Shown here piece by piece: positions 53,441 to 64,000 of a stretch of DNA of 64,000 nucleotides (within the stretch, counting starts at the first letter, position 1; each line of letters opens with the position of its first letter). Under the pieces are notes generated by a model, which made no database searches, was not told where the DNA came from, and worked only from the letters and a program-made list of their open reading frames with translations. Made by a program: the position numbers and the translations under genes. The stretch spans positions 4,976,761-5,040,760 of the forward strand of contig OX123200.2 in NCBI GenBank assembly GCA_944739405.2, read 5' to 3'. Origin of the DNA: Euclidia mi (Eukaryota; Arthropoda; Insecta; Lepidoptera; Erebidae).

Positions 53441-53582
53441 CTCTAGCGGCGAATTTGGAACCTGTCCAGTTACGACACATTGACAGCTCTCAATACAATT
53501 ACCACTATACCCTCGAAGCAAAGTTGTATTGAAAGCTGTCAAAAGTATCGTACCCGGAAAAATGCCAAATTCGCCGTTAGAG
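53441..53582. mobile_element. Short MITE with 18-bp inverted ends
   Basis: Ends CTCTAGCGGCGAATTTGG and CCAAATTCGCCGTTAGAG; an inner inverted pair TTGACAGCT-TCAATACAA / TTGTATTGAAAGCTGTCAA makes the whole 142 bp a hairpin. Confidence 0.8.
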
Positions 53583-53613
53583 GTGCGCGGATAATCTATC
53601 GCTAATATTAATA

Positions 53614-54164
53614 AAGGAACTATGTATATTTTTAAGGGAACACTTTTTATCGATTCGATATCTAGGAAATTAAAATAACATGGCAAACAACTTTCTTCGC
53701 GTTCTGCGGGAGTTGTTCTAGTAATATGATTTGATAATTACTTTTTTTTTTCGTGGAGCAACATCGACAATGACAAAGCAATTTATGTGTTTAAAGAATT
53801 AGAACCACCTATCTTAATCTATTAGAATCACGTGTCACTGTATCACGCAGAAAACTTTCCGATATAATACAATAAAAATATTTTGATGTAAGGAACTATG
53901 TATATTTTTAAGGGAACACTTTTTATCGATTCAATGTCTAGGAAATTAAAATAACATGGCAAACAACTTTCTTCGCGTTCTGCGTGAGTTGTTCTAGTAA
54001 TATGACATGATTATTAACTTTTTTTCGTGGAGCAACATCGACAATGACATAGCAATTTATGTGTTTAAGGAATTAAAGCCACCTATCTTAATCTATTAGA
54101 ATCACGTGTCACTGTATCACGCAGAAAACTTTCCGATATAATACAATACAAATATTTTGATGTC
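53614..54164. repeat. 276-bp tandem duplication
   Basis: 53614-53889 and 53890-54164 are about 95 percent identical by eye, both starting AAGGAACTATGTATATTTTT and ending ATATTTTGATGT. Non-coding. Confidence 0.9.
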
Positions 54165-55214
54165 AAACGACATAAGATGGTTATGTTACTATAGGATGGT
54201 TATGCGACTCCCATGTCGTGTAAGTTTAATAATTAATCAATAAAAAAGCATGAAAGTGTTCGCAGACCCGACAATAGTTGTTCGTATTCTAGAGAAGGCC
54301 TTCTGTTGGCAAACAGCGTAGGACAGCGAACTGGCTGACATCAAGAGCCGGAAATCGAGATCAGTGAGGTTTTTATCCTGCAGTAGACTACAACATGATG
54401 ATGAATGTGTTACAACACGAAGCATTCTAAATTGTTGAGAAAGCGTAAACATCAAACTTTAGCTGCGACTTGTTGCAATTTCCGCCACTGGACTATTAGG
54501 AGGCAATAAAGTCGACTTTTACTACATAACACAACACATACGGACAACTGGCTAGCTTAGCTGTTATACTCGAATACTATCCCTCCGGAAATCATGAGCA
54601 GCGATACTGTATAGTAAAATAGTAGCGCTTTAAAAAATTAATGGCACTGTTTTCATGCAAATAGTTCTGTTGATGGATTTGATTTCCCTATCTACGGTCA
54701 AACCGTGCGTGACCACAGTGACCACGGTCACAAATGGACCGAAACATCGGACAATTATAGCTGTTTCACTTAAAAATGTAACAGGTTCGCGACCCGTTTC
54801 CTAAAGTGATTTTATGGAATTGAATATAAGAATATTTAACCCGGCGAGCATGTGGTAAAAAAAGTTACACGAAGTATGTGGCAGGGTAAATTTTACCCTT
54901 ATGTATTAATGCATACTGTGATGTAATTATAGCCATATTATTTAAAAATGCTCTCTTTTATTATTTTTTATTATATTCTTTATAATATTAAATAAAAAGC
55001 ACTGCATACTCTATTGTTTATTTATTAATTGTACAGCAAACAGGAACGAAGGAATTAACAATCAACAAAAATTAGGCACCTCAGAAACCATAACAAATCT
55101 TAAAATTTCTTCTTATTGTTTTAATAATTGCTCGTTAATCGTTTAACTTATGTAATTATCTTATAAACAAATTAAATAAATAATATTTAAATTAATCGTA
55201 ACAGCTTTTTTTTT

Positions 55215-55350
55215 TCAGTCTTGAACATTGGCGCAATAATTGCTAAAGAAAATCGCATGTTCCTCACAAATGGCTTTTGCACAGCTCTTACAATCATTTT
55301 TAGTCTTTCGGTCTTTCTTATAAGGACAGTCACGACATCTGACAGCTCGT
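55215..55350 (-). pseudogene. piggyBac transposase C-terminal Cys-rich domain remnant
   Basis: Reads AVRCRDCPYKKDRKTKNDCK, then SCAKAICEEHAIFFSNYC, a CxxC / CxxC / CxxH zinc module as in piggyBac C-termini. Confidence 0.75.
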
Positions 55351-55450
55351 AAATAAATATTTTTTTATGCTAACGTTGAGGGTTCACCAAGTTGACAAGA
55401 GATACGCTCACGAATCTATATCGGAATATTCATTTTAACTTTTTGCTGGC

Positions 55451-55702
55451 CTAAATATTCGTACACCAGTGACAAGCCCAAATTGGAATTTCATCATCAG
55501 GCTCATCCCTATTTTCCTCGTCATAACTATTTGTTACGCTACTGGCAGCTGGCTCCGTTTCAGAACTAATTTCGTGGTTGCTACAGCCAACTTCAGAATT
55601 TAATTCGTCGAAAAAATCGTTTAGCACTTCCTCTAACATAAATATGAATTGTTCGTTATTCATATTGAAGTAAAACTGAAAAAAAGCATATGTTATTAGC
55701 AT
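55451..55702 (-). pseudogene. piggyBac transposase N-terminal remnant
   Basis: Acidic, serine-rich frame starting MNNEQFIFMLEEVLNDFF with EPDDEIPIW near its end, the kind of N-terminus that precedes the piggyBac DDE domain. It then runs into unrelated sequence and stops. Confidence 0.6.
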
Positions 55703-55969
55703 TTAAAATCCAAATAAATAAATAAAAACAAATTTCAAAACACATACACCAGCTATGTGGCAGGGTAAAACTTACCCGAGACAGGTTGGCAGGCGTATAA
55801 CTCCCACGCAGACGCACGCAACACTGAGATTATCATACTACCTACCCTGACAATCCCTTACCTGCAGCTACTGAGCAACGCGTTGTTGCTAAACGTGAAA
55901 TAAAAAATATATGGCAGTTTAAGTAATGGGCAGGGTGTAAAATACCCTGCCACATTCTCGCCGGGTTAA

Positions 55970-58900
55970 ATCATCTTTTAAAATCTCAGCGCTTGAATTT
56001 GAAACTTGGCGGTTTGCGGGCTTTGGGATCTCCATAGGAACAGCGCGGTTAAGAAACTGCCTGAATGACTTCGAAGAAAGTTAATATTTTACAATTACAA
56101 TTTAAAGGTATTACACATTTTTAAAACGCATGCTACTTGATCACAAAGAAAGAACAATAAATGCATCACAAACTACGAAACAAATTAAACAAGTTACGCG
56201 ATCGTATCGCAACACACGCAAGTTTAAAAAAATTGTGAGAATGACTATTGTAAACAAGTACACAATAGTCAACAATGAAACAGGTAGCATTAGCACAGAA
56301 TAGATAGTTCTTACGAACAGAAGCACCACTTCGCAAACCAATTTATAGAAATGGCGACTCTTGCTACTAAGCAAGAAAGTGCAATTCAGCTCGCATAAGC
56401 ACTCAGTGCCTAACGCGATATTTACCTAACTGTTCCCGCCCTTTTCTAACACATAACGCTGTCGCTGTCTGGCGCGGAGTGACGCGCTAGGGTTGTCGAC
56501 TTGCCGCTGCTACTATAATATTTATTCATCGTCTATCTACCTACTTGACCACGTACCTAATTATAAATATTTATAGTATAATAACCTATCCCACAATTTG
56601 AGCTCGTAGAACAAAAACCACAAAAATTCTGGTGGTTTACATTGTCACTATACTAATTCTTAGTTATTTCCTAAACGCGTAGACCGATTTACATGATTCA
56701 AACAGATAAAATGGTTTTTGAACTAGATCTTTAATTTGATACCATAATCGTTGAGATATCTCAACAAATAAAAAGTACAATTTTCAAGTTGCTCTCGTAA
56801 AATAAATAAAATCAAAATTTTAAGTTGCTTTCGACACACATCCGTTAAATGAGCAATACTTTGCACCAGACTTGTGATGAGACATTTTTGTTGTTCACTA
56901 TTAAAATTCACGTTATTAGCTAGCCCTGCGCGCGAGCGGTGACGATGCGGCTTGGAAGCCGCGCGAAAGTGTAGGCACTTATCGCTGTAGGTACGAGCCG
57001 GGCCGAGTGAAGGAGGCCTGGCATTAGTAGCAACAATATTTTAAAAGGTACAAAGATAATGCCATAATGTATAGCTTTAAGTCATCAATCTTTTCGACGT
57101 GTACGGAAATGGGTAAACCGTTTATGGCCTTTGTACTTTTTAATTTGCACCTCTCTTCCGAGAAAATCCATTAGTGTAATGAATGAACTATCCTACTCAT
57201 ATTTTACAAATAGTTGAATGTTATAGATGTAGCGTGTAGTAGAAAGTAAGTGACAAAATTTATTACGCATTGGACTGGTAAGGCAGACCTCACAATGGGC
57301 GTGCGCGTTTCTCGAGCTGGCGTCCGGCGTGTGCCCGGCGTCCGCTCATGCCTAATCTGAGGGTAGCCTAAATCCTAGCGTTCTACGAACTCGCTTCAGC
57401 TTAAACCTAGCAATCTTAAGTCTTACTCTTCGCTCTTGCTTTTCCTTGAGCTTCTCAAACAATACCAATTTAATATACCCGTAAGCAATGATGTTACAAA
57501 AGTAAAAAGAAGTAGATATGTTATAGGCATACCAAAAGCAGGACACTAAACATAAGCCAGTTGGCAAGTCTGACATGTGTGTGTGAAGTCGCGAGCCGAC
57601 GTCAAAGTGAAACTGACACATCTTGTCAACCTAAAATAAAGTAAAATATGTAGTTATCGATGTGTGTGTTAGTGTAGCATTTCTACGGATTGATTACTAC
57701 GTAGGTAACGTATCTACCTCTTTCCTGTAATATCATTGCCCGTAACTCTGAAAGACGGCGGTATTACTCCTGAAAATATTTGCCTGACCGAAATCTAGTA
57801 CACAACAACTCGGCCAGATCTACATGTATGGAATATGTATGTATGTATATCATCTACAAGCTCCCTAGTGCATTAAACGAATCGAATTTTCCCCTCATGC
57901 AATATTTTCCATCGCATTTCTGACGAACAAAAACAATAAAAATGTCACTGTATATTCATGAATGTCAGACGAGACAAGCCATTCCAGCGTTGTTTACGTG
58001 CACCTAAAGGTAGGCACAACAAAGATGACCTACATTTACCTAGCGGTGTTTACGTCAACAACAAAGGAACGAATTTGACAATTCTACTCGAAACCAGTAA
58101 TTTCTCATTGTCTTTGTGTAAGAGAAATGTAGATAGCTATTATGTTTTAATCTGTCTCTTAATCCTCATTCTCGTCATTACTGGGGCTTGTACGTGTAAT
58201 ATTATGCTGAAAACGTCTATAAAGCTTGGCATATTTACTTTCTTTCTGTTAATATATTTCGTCTTCGTACAAAATATTTGTTTGCACAAATCTTGATGTA
58301 TGGAAATGTTTTAGAAACATTTTATTAGTTTTAAAGTCTGAAGGTTGAAGAAACGTTTCCAAGTCGCTTTTCCATGGATTAAAGAACAAAATTGCTATTC
58401 GATCTCTTTCCATCAATTTATTTCAGGAAACTCGAGAAGAAAGAACCTGGCTCGTCTGTGTCAGTTTCTAGGACACCAGGGGCAACAACTAACTTGCTAA
58501 ATCCAGAAGTGGCGGTTACCGCTTACCATAAGTCGGATCGTAAGCTCATCTACCACCAAAACCAATAAAAATAAATTGACTAGCTCGGATTGTCTAATGT
58601 ACGGTCTGTCACGTATGCTATTTACTTACATTGACACTACACTGTACTGTAGCAAACAAAGAATATTTGTGTACATTTAGAACTTATACATACTTACTAT
58701 AAATGTAATCAATAATCATACATAGTCATACTATAAAATTAACACAATCGAATACTTTGTTGGAAGGCCATCTACAAGATTTTATTTAATCTTTTTACGA
58801 GCAAATCGCAGATTGTCTTTGATTTTTGTTCCAACACAGATTCGTGGTCTCTGTATATTCTTAGAAGAAAAAAAACACTAAACTACTTTATGCTGTTACA

Positions 58901-59247
58901 TCCACATGCTCCTGGGTATGTTTTTTTTCAGGCTTATACATAGACAGTTTAACATGCCCGGCCTGGCTGAATTCTGTCACAAATAGGACGATACAAACAA
59001 ATAAACAAACTCACATTCGCATTCATAACTTTAGTTTCAAATGAGAATAAATATTGCATATCCTCAAATAGGAACATAGATGTCGCAAACATACCTATTT
59101 GCACAGTTGATTTGTACAGTTCACACTATGGCGCCCTTCGGCCAACCACAAAACAAGGTAAAATTGCTTTATTTTTTAGGTAACGAAATCGCAGTAACCT
59201 TGATAAATAACTACTTACAAAGCGAGGTGCCATTTATTAAATAGACT
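55970..59247. other. Long stretch without a recognised gene
   Basis: GC-rich patches at 56930-57020 and 57290-57350 stand out from the AT-rich background and could be promoter or 5' UTR sequence of an unseen gene. A minus-strand frame at 57352-57621 (89 codons, hydrophobic middle, basic C-terminus KLKEKQERRVRLKIARFKL) and a plus-strand frame at 57958-58296 (112 codons, two hydrophobic segments) resemble no family I know. Confidence 0.35.
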
Positions 59248-61808
59248 AGCTGACCCAGCGAACTCCGTATCGCCTTTTTAAGAATTTTTATTTAATTCCC
59301 TTTTTTCCAAGCCCCTTTTCCAAAGTAACCATTGACTTAGCGCTTAATCTCTTATCATTCCAGGGTCTATAAATGATGCAAAAACGAACATAGATTTTTA
59401 TATAATATTGAATTCCCCATTCCTTAAAATATCGGAGACGATACCCATATCGACTTAAAAAAATCCCGTCCACCATCTTTGATTTCCTATCCGCCATCTT
59501 TGATCACGAAATAGATGTTGTATTTGGATTCACCATCCCTTAAAACATCGGAGACGATAACCATATTGATTTTTTACAACTTTCTCATCCGCCATCTTTG
59601 ATCTCTCATCCGCCATCTTTGATCACGAAATAGATGTCGGATTTGGATTCCCCATCCCTTTAAATATCGGCGACGATACTCATATCGACTTTGAAAAAAA
59701 ATCCCATCCGCCATCTTTGATTTCCTATCCGCCATCTTTGATCACGAAATAGATGTTGTATTTGGATTCACCATCCCTTAAATCATCAGAGACGATACCC
59801 ATATTGATTTTTTAAATTTTTCCCATCCGCCATCTTGAATCACGAAATAGATGTTGTATTTGGATTCCCCATCCCTTCAAACATCGGAGACGATACCCAT
59901 ATTGATTTTTTTTTAAAAATCCCATCCGCCATCTTTGATCACGAAATGGATGGTGTTTTGAATTCCCCATTCCTTAAAATATCGGAGACGATACCCATAT
60001 CGACTTTAAAAAAATCCCGTCCGCCATCTTTGATTTCATATCCGCCATCTTTGATCACGAAATAGATGTTGTATTTAGATTCGCCATCCCTTAAAATATC
60101 GGAGACGACAACCATATTGATTTTTTAAAACTTTCTCATCCGCCATCTTTGATTTCTCATCCGCCATCTTTGATCACGAAATAGATGTCGGATTTGGATT
60201 CTCCATCCCTTTAAATATCGCCTACGATACCCATATCGACTTTGAAAAAAAATCCCATCCGCCATCTTTGATTTCCTATCCGCCATCTTTGATCACGAAA
60301 TAGATGTAGGATTTGGATTCCCCATCCCTTTAAAGATCGGCGACGATACTCATATCGACTTTGAAAAAAAATCCCATCCGCCATCTTTGATTTCCTATCC
60401 GCCATCTTTGATCACGAAATAGATGTTGTATTTGGATTCACCATCCCTTAAATCATCAGAGACGATACCCATATTGATTTTTAAAATTTTGCCCATCCGC
60501 CATTTTTGATTTCCCATCCGCCATCTTGAATCACGAAATAGATGTTGTATTTGGATTCCCCATCCCTTCAAACATCGGAGACGATACCCATATTGATTTT
60601 TAAAAAAAATCCCATCCGCCATCTTTGATCACGAAATAGATGGTGTTTTGAATTCCCCATTCCTTAAAATATCGGAGACGATACCCATATCGACTTTAAA
60701 AAAATCCCGTCCGCCATCTTTAATTTCATATCCGCCATCTTTGATCACGAAATAGATGTTGTATTTAGATTCGCCATCCCTTAAAACATCGGAGACGATA
60801 ACCATATTGATTTTTTAAAACTTTCTCATCCGCCATCTTTGATTTCTCATCCGCCATCTTTGATCACGAAATAGATGTCGGATTTGGATTCCCCATCCCT
60901 TTAAATATCGGCGACGATACCCATATCAACTTTGAAAAAAAATCCCATCCGCCATCTTTGATTTCCTTTCCGCCATCTTTGATCACGAAATAGATGTTGT
61001 ATTTGGATTCACCATCCCTTAAATCATCAGAGACGATACCTATATTGATTTTTTAAATTTTTCCCATCCGCCATTTTTGATTTCCCATCCGCCATCTTGA
61101 ATCACGAAATCGATGTTGTATTTGGATTCCCCATCCCTTCAAACATCGGAGACGATACCAATACAGATTTTTTTAAATTTTCCCATCCGCCATCTTTGAT
61201 TGCCCATCCGCCATCTTTGATCACGAAATAGATGTTGTATTTCGATTCTCCACCCCTTAAAATATCGAAGGCGATACCCATATTGATATTTAAAATTTTC
61301 TCATCCGCCATCTTTGATTTCCCGTCCGCCATCTTGGATCACTAAATAAATTTCATATTATTAATCAGCGCCCCGAAAATCTCAAAAACGATACCCATAT
61401 AGATTGTATCCTATTTGTTTAGCCTTTTTTTTGCCTTTGACCCAACCCTCCCCCTTCTCGTTTGACCATTTTATTATTTTTGTCCGGCCCCTAAAAGTTG
61501 TGGCCTAATTTTATATAGCCTATAGCCTTTCGGAATAATTGGGCTATCATAGGCAATAACAATTTTTAAAATCCGACTGCTAGTTCCTGAGATAAGCCGA
61601 CATTATGTTTTAGCCTTTTTAGCCTTTTGCCCGGCCCCAAAGGGTCGAAGCGTTATGTTATATAGCCTATAGCCTTCCGGAATAACTGGGCTATCGTATA
61701 CAAAAAGAATTTTTCAGATCCGACCGGTAGTTCCTGAGATTAGCGCGTTCAAACAAACAAACAAACAAACAAACAAACAAACTCTTCCGCTTTATTATAT
61801 TAGTATAG
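59248..61808 (+). mobile_element. Retroposon of the ACTAGCTGACCC type expanded by an internal satellite
   Basis: Head ACTAGCTGACCCAGCGAACT at 59248; tail with (AAAC)n at 61757-61790 and CTCTTCCGCTTTATTATATT. The 2 kb between are mostly a tandem satellite. The 3' part has AGCCTATAGCCTTCCGGAAT and GTAGTTCCTGAGATTAGCGC, shared with 63668-63878. Confidence 0.75.
59330..61350. repeat. Satellite array, unit about 110-125 bp, with a higher-order period near 690 bp
   Basis: About seventeen units by eye, each with one or two copies of CCGCCATCTTTGAT, then CACGAAATAGATGTTGTATT, ATCCCTTAAAACATCGGAGA and CGATACCCATATTGA. Variant types recur in order (for example the AATTCCCCATTCC variant at 59408, 59959 and 60651), which points to a multi-unit higher-order repeat. 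The open frames on the minus strand (MADRKSKMADGIF-type) are by-products of the repeat. Confidence 0.92.
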
Positions 61809-61947
61809 ATTATGTATGAAATAAAAATGCATACATTCATGCAGTAATTATTTTGATTCAGTCTGGCACATAACTATAATAATTAATTATATTACTGCAT
61901 TTACTGCTTGGTAATATTGGCGATACAAACATAATACCAAAGGAATG

Positions 61948-61983
61948 AAGGAGCACACGGCACTGCAGTGCCGTGTGCTCCTT
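61948..61983. repeat. Perfect 36-bp palindrome
   Basis: Arm AAGGAGCACACGGCACTG, centre at CTGCAG. No mismatch and no spacer. Confidence 0.95.
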
Positions 61984-61997
61984 GTGCCAGTCAATCG

Positions 61998-62051
61998 AGT
62001 CAATCGAGATCTTTCAAACCAGTGCACTGGTTTGAAAGATCTCGATTGACT
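61998..62051. repeat. Perfect 54-bp palindrome
   Basis: Half-arm contains TCAATCGAGATCTTTCAAAC, centre AGTGCACT. It is preceded by a direct repeat TCAATCGAG-TCAATCGAG and lies only 14 bp from the 36-bp palindrome. Confidence 0.95.
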
Positions 62052-62083
62052 GACTCTAAATTAGTTTTACTTAATTAGCATTA

Positions 62084-62700
62084 TTAGTCTGATATATTAC
62101 TCCTACGCCTATAGTAATTGGAACAACCACGAGAACAAAAGAAAAGGTCAATTATGTACTTGCTGGTCTACGACGAAAACTGTACTCTTCTCAAAACCGT
62201 GGCGAAACCATAAATCGTGGCCAAGTGCCATTATGATACGCTTTGATAAGACAATAATCCAACAATGCATGCAAACTGTTTAAACAACGTTAATTTGTAT
62301 GAGTGTGCTAGAGCACGCAAATATTTACATAATTTTGTATATTTACTTATTTTTTTAAAAGAATATCCCGACTATCCTTTTTTAAAACATACAATTAAAC
62401 TCGGCGCGTGCTTGTATAAATTAGAATATATCAACTGTAATTTTATACAACACTCAAGTTCACTTAATGATAATAACAATATCACTATCGAGTGTTTGTT
62501 TTTTATTAAAATTATTAATTATTCGTACAATAAATACATACGTATTAATAGTTTTATTGTTTATTCTATGTGATTAATGAGGACTCGACCTAAAATATAA
62601 TAATTTGTAAACTTGATAGATATTATTAATATTACGTAGGCGCAACATACGTAAAACTGCAGACGCGGCAGTAAAGAATAAAAAATAATCAAATTCCTTA
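62084..62700. other. AT-rich, no gene recognised
   Basis: A 102-codon plus-strand frame (62265-62573) is low-complexity and AT-driven; no start context, splice site or homology supports it. Confidence 0.4.
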
Positions 62701-62702
62701 CT

Positions 62703-62935
62703 TTTTTATGGTAAGAGAAGGCAAACGAGCAGACGGATCGCCTGATGGTAAGCAATTACCGCCGCCCATGGACACAAGTAACACCACAGGAGTTACAAGT
62801 GCGTTGCCGCCCCTTGGGGTTGGGAAAAGGGATAGGATGAGGAGTGGGATGAGGGAGAAGGAATAGGGGATAAGGCCTCTGGCACTCTCAAAATTTCTCT
62901 TAATACCAATTTTTTCTAACCCACCACTATATTGA
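62703..62935 (+). mobile_element. Common lepidopteran interspersed repeat
   Basis: Contains GGCAAACGAGCAGACGGATC, GATGGTAAGCAATTACCGCC and GTTACAAGTGCGTTGCCG, a repeat I recognise from many lepidopteran loci but cannot assign to a class with certainty. No coding capacity. Confidence 0.6.
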
Positions 62936-63373
62936 GAGCGAAACGAAGAGATTTTTAAATACGATCAGAGATGACAGATAATCATGATGCCGAATTATTC
63001 AATTTTTGTGGGCGTACAATAATAAGGCGTAAGTAGATATACATATTATGATGAAAGTCAATCAATGAACTGGTCATACATAATCATAATAATTGACAAA
63101 TTCGTTAAAATGTTTACATTTCCATCTATCCTCCTACACGTTCATAAATATTTTTACATAGAATAGAAAATTACACCGTTTGTGACTGTACCAATCGATC
63201 AGTATGATTAAGTGACATGAAGACAGTTTAAGTTGATAAACAATTTATTAAACGAATAATAATATAATGACCTTGCTGACAGTTAGTTGTAAAAATTTGA
63301 CTGTCACTGTAATTATATACAACAAACAAAACAATGTTTAATAACTCAAAGCTAACTTAGTTCATTCAATTCA

Positions 63374-63473
63374 TTTAAGTCAAAAGAAATATGCTATTTA
63401 TGCTCTTTTATTTGATAGCGATATTTAAGTCAAAATAAATATGCTATTTATGCTCTTTTATTTGATAGCGAAA
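63374..63473. repeat. 50-bp tandem duplication
   Basis: Two units starting TTTAAGTCAAAA and containing ATATGCTATTTATGCTCTTT; one base difference that I can see. Confidence 0.85.
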
Positions 63474-63667
63474 ACGGAACTTTTCTAAGAGATTTTATCT
63501 TTTAGTGCCCGATTTCATTTCATTACACAATTTAGCGTGATGACCTAGACGAGCCTATAACCAGCTTACAATCAAGATACAAGATACCTCATGATAATTA
63601 TATCAAGTCTTGATAGGCAACACATAAAATACGCGGGACCTAATGAACTTAATTATACCTATGTATA

Positions 63668-63880
63668 CTAGATGAGCCCGCGGTTACACCCGCGTTATTT
63701 AAGACTACTCCTCCGCTCCCGTGGCTCGTAGCGTGATGTTATATAGCCTATAGCCTTCCTCGATAAATGGGCTATCTAACACTGGAAGAATTTTTGAAAT
63801 CGATTCAGTAGTTCCTGAGATTAGCGCGTTCAACCAAACAAACAAAAAAGCTCTTCAGCTTTATATAGTAGTATAAGATA
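63668..63880 (+). mobile_element. Short retroposon (CCCGCGGTTACACCCGCG head)
   Basis: Head ACTAGATGAGCCCGCGGTTA, middle TATATAGCCTATAGCCTTCC, tail GTAGTTCCTGAGATTAGCGC then AAACAAACAAAAAAGCTC and TTCAGCTTTATATAGTAGTA. Complete but non-coding, related to the ends of 59248-61808. Confidence 0.75.
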
Positions 63881-64000
63881 TCATAGTTACTAAAATTATG
63901 TGGTTCTTAAGGTAAATATACAATAATCTAAAATCTTTCAAATACATAAAGTTTGCAATCTATACTGCCTGTAACAATATGCAATTGCAAATGACGTTCA

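Larger units (their letters stand above)
54836..55969 (-). mobile_element. piggyBac-like element 2, internally deleted
   Basis: TTAA at 54836-54839 and 55966-55969, inverted ends CCCGGCGAGCATGTGG and CCACATTCTCGCCGGG, with subterminal GTGGCAGGGTAAA-type repeats at 54882, 55757 and 55931. Minus strand keeps an acidic N-terminal piece (55451-55662) and the Cys-rich C-terminal piece (55215-55350). The catalytic core is gone. Confidence 0.88.

Noticed and set aside
57958..58296. 112-codon plus-strand frame with two hydrophobic stretches
   Set aside because: No family resemblance and AT-driven hydrophobicity; left as part of an unexplained region.
59288..61332. MADRKSKMADGIF-type frames on the minus strand
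   Set aside because: Translations of the satellite unit; no homology or gene structure.

Overview
The window looks like nuclear DNA from a moth or butterfly. It is AT-rich and packed with interspersed repeats of kinds common in Lepidoptera: poly(ATGATG)-tailed SINEs, repeats starting ACTAGCTGACCC, and piggyBac, mariner, Harbinger and Transib transposons. It carries three insect-type genes with GT-AG introns. The lepidopteran assignment is inference from repeat and gene character, not from a database match.

Genes. (1) ARMC8, a subunit of the CTLH/GID ubiquitin ligase, runs on the minus strand from 39117 to 6216. I could place all 14 coding exons by homology and splice sites; they join without a frame break into 653 codons plus a stop. 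Only about 2 kb of its 33 kb is coding, and most of the rest is transposon-derived. (2) ANKRD54, an ankyrin-repeat protein, is a single-exon gene at 39596-40396 on the plus strand, head-to-head with ARMC8 across a gap of about 480 bp that probably works as a shared promoter. (3) The last two exons of a sphingosine kinase lie on the minus strand at 43884-42615. Its 5' exons, including the ATP-binding part, were not found between 43.9 and 64 kb and probably lie beyond the window.

Layout. 1-6.2 kb: intergenic DNA with two MITEs. 6.2-39.1 kb: ARMC8. Its introns hold, in order, a mariner set at the centre of a palindrome (6.4-7.9 kb); an RTE-type LINE with two later retroposons nested in it (9.3-11.4 kb); a gypsy LTR element split by a Transib element that is itself split by a GC-rich retroposon (14.9-19.4 kb); a CR1-like LINE inserted into a tandem array of ARMC8 exon copies (20.3-24.2 kb); five head-to-tail Harbinger-derived MITEs (27.7-30.2 kb); an 18-bp minisatellite (30.8-31.1 kb); a 366-bp inverted duplication (32.2-34.3 kb); and an internally deleted piggyBac (37.1-38.2 kb). 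39.1-43.9 kb: the ANKRD54 and sphingosine kinase block. 43.9-64 kb: probably the sphingosine kinase 5' intron or intergenic DNA, with a Jockey-like LINE (47.2-50.0 kb), a second deleted piggyBac (54.8-56.0 kb), a roughly 120-bp satellite (59.3-61.4 kb) and two perfect palindromes (61.9-62.1 kb).

The most notable items are the array of ARMC8 exon 7 copies, which keep working-looking donor sites; the Transib (RAG1-related) element with CACAGTA ends and a 5-bp TGACC target duplication; the tandem Harbinger MITE array; and the satellite carrying dozens of CCGCCATCTTTG motifs. I saw no CRISPR array, operon or confident RNA gene.
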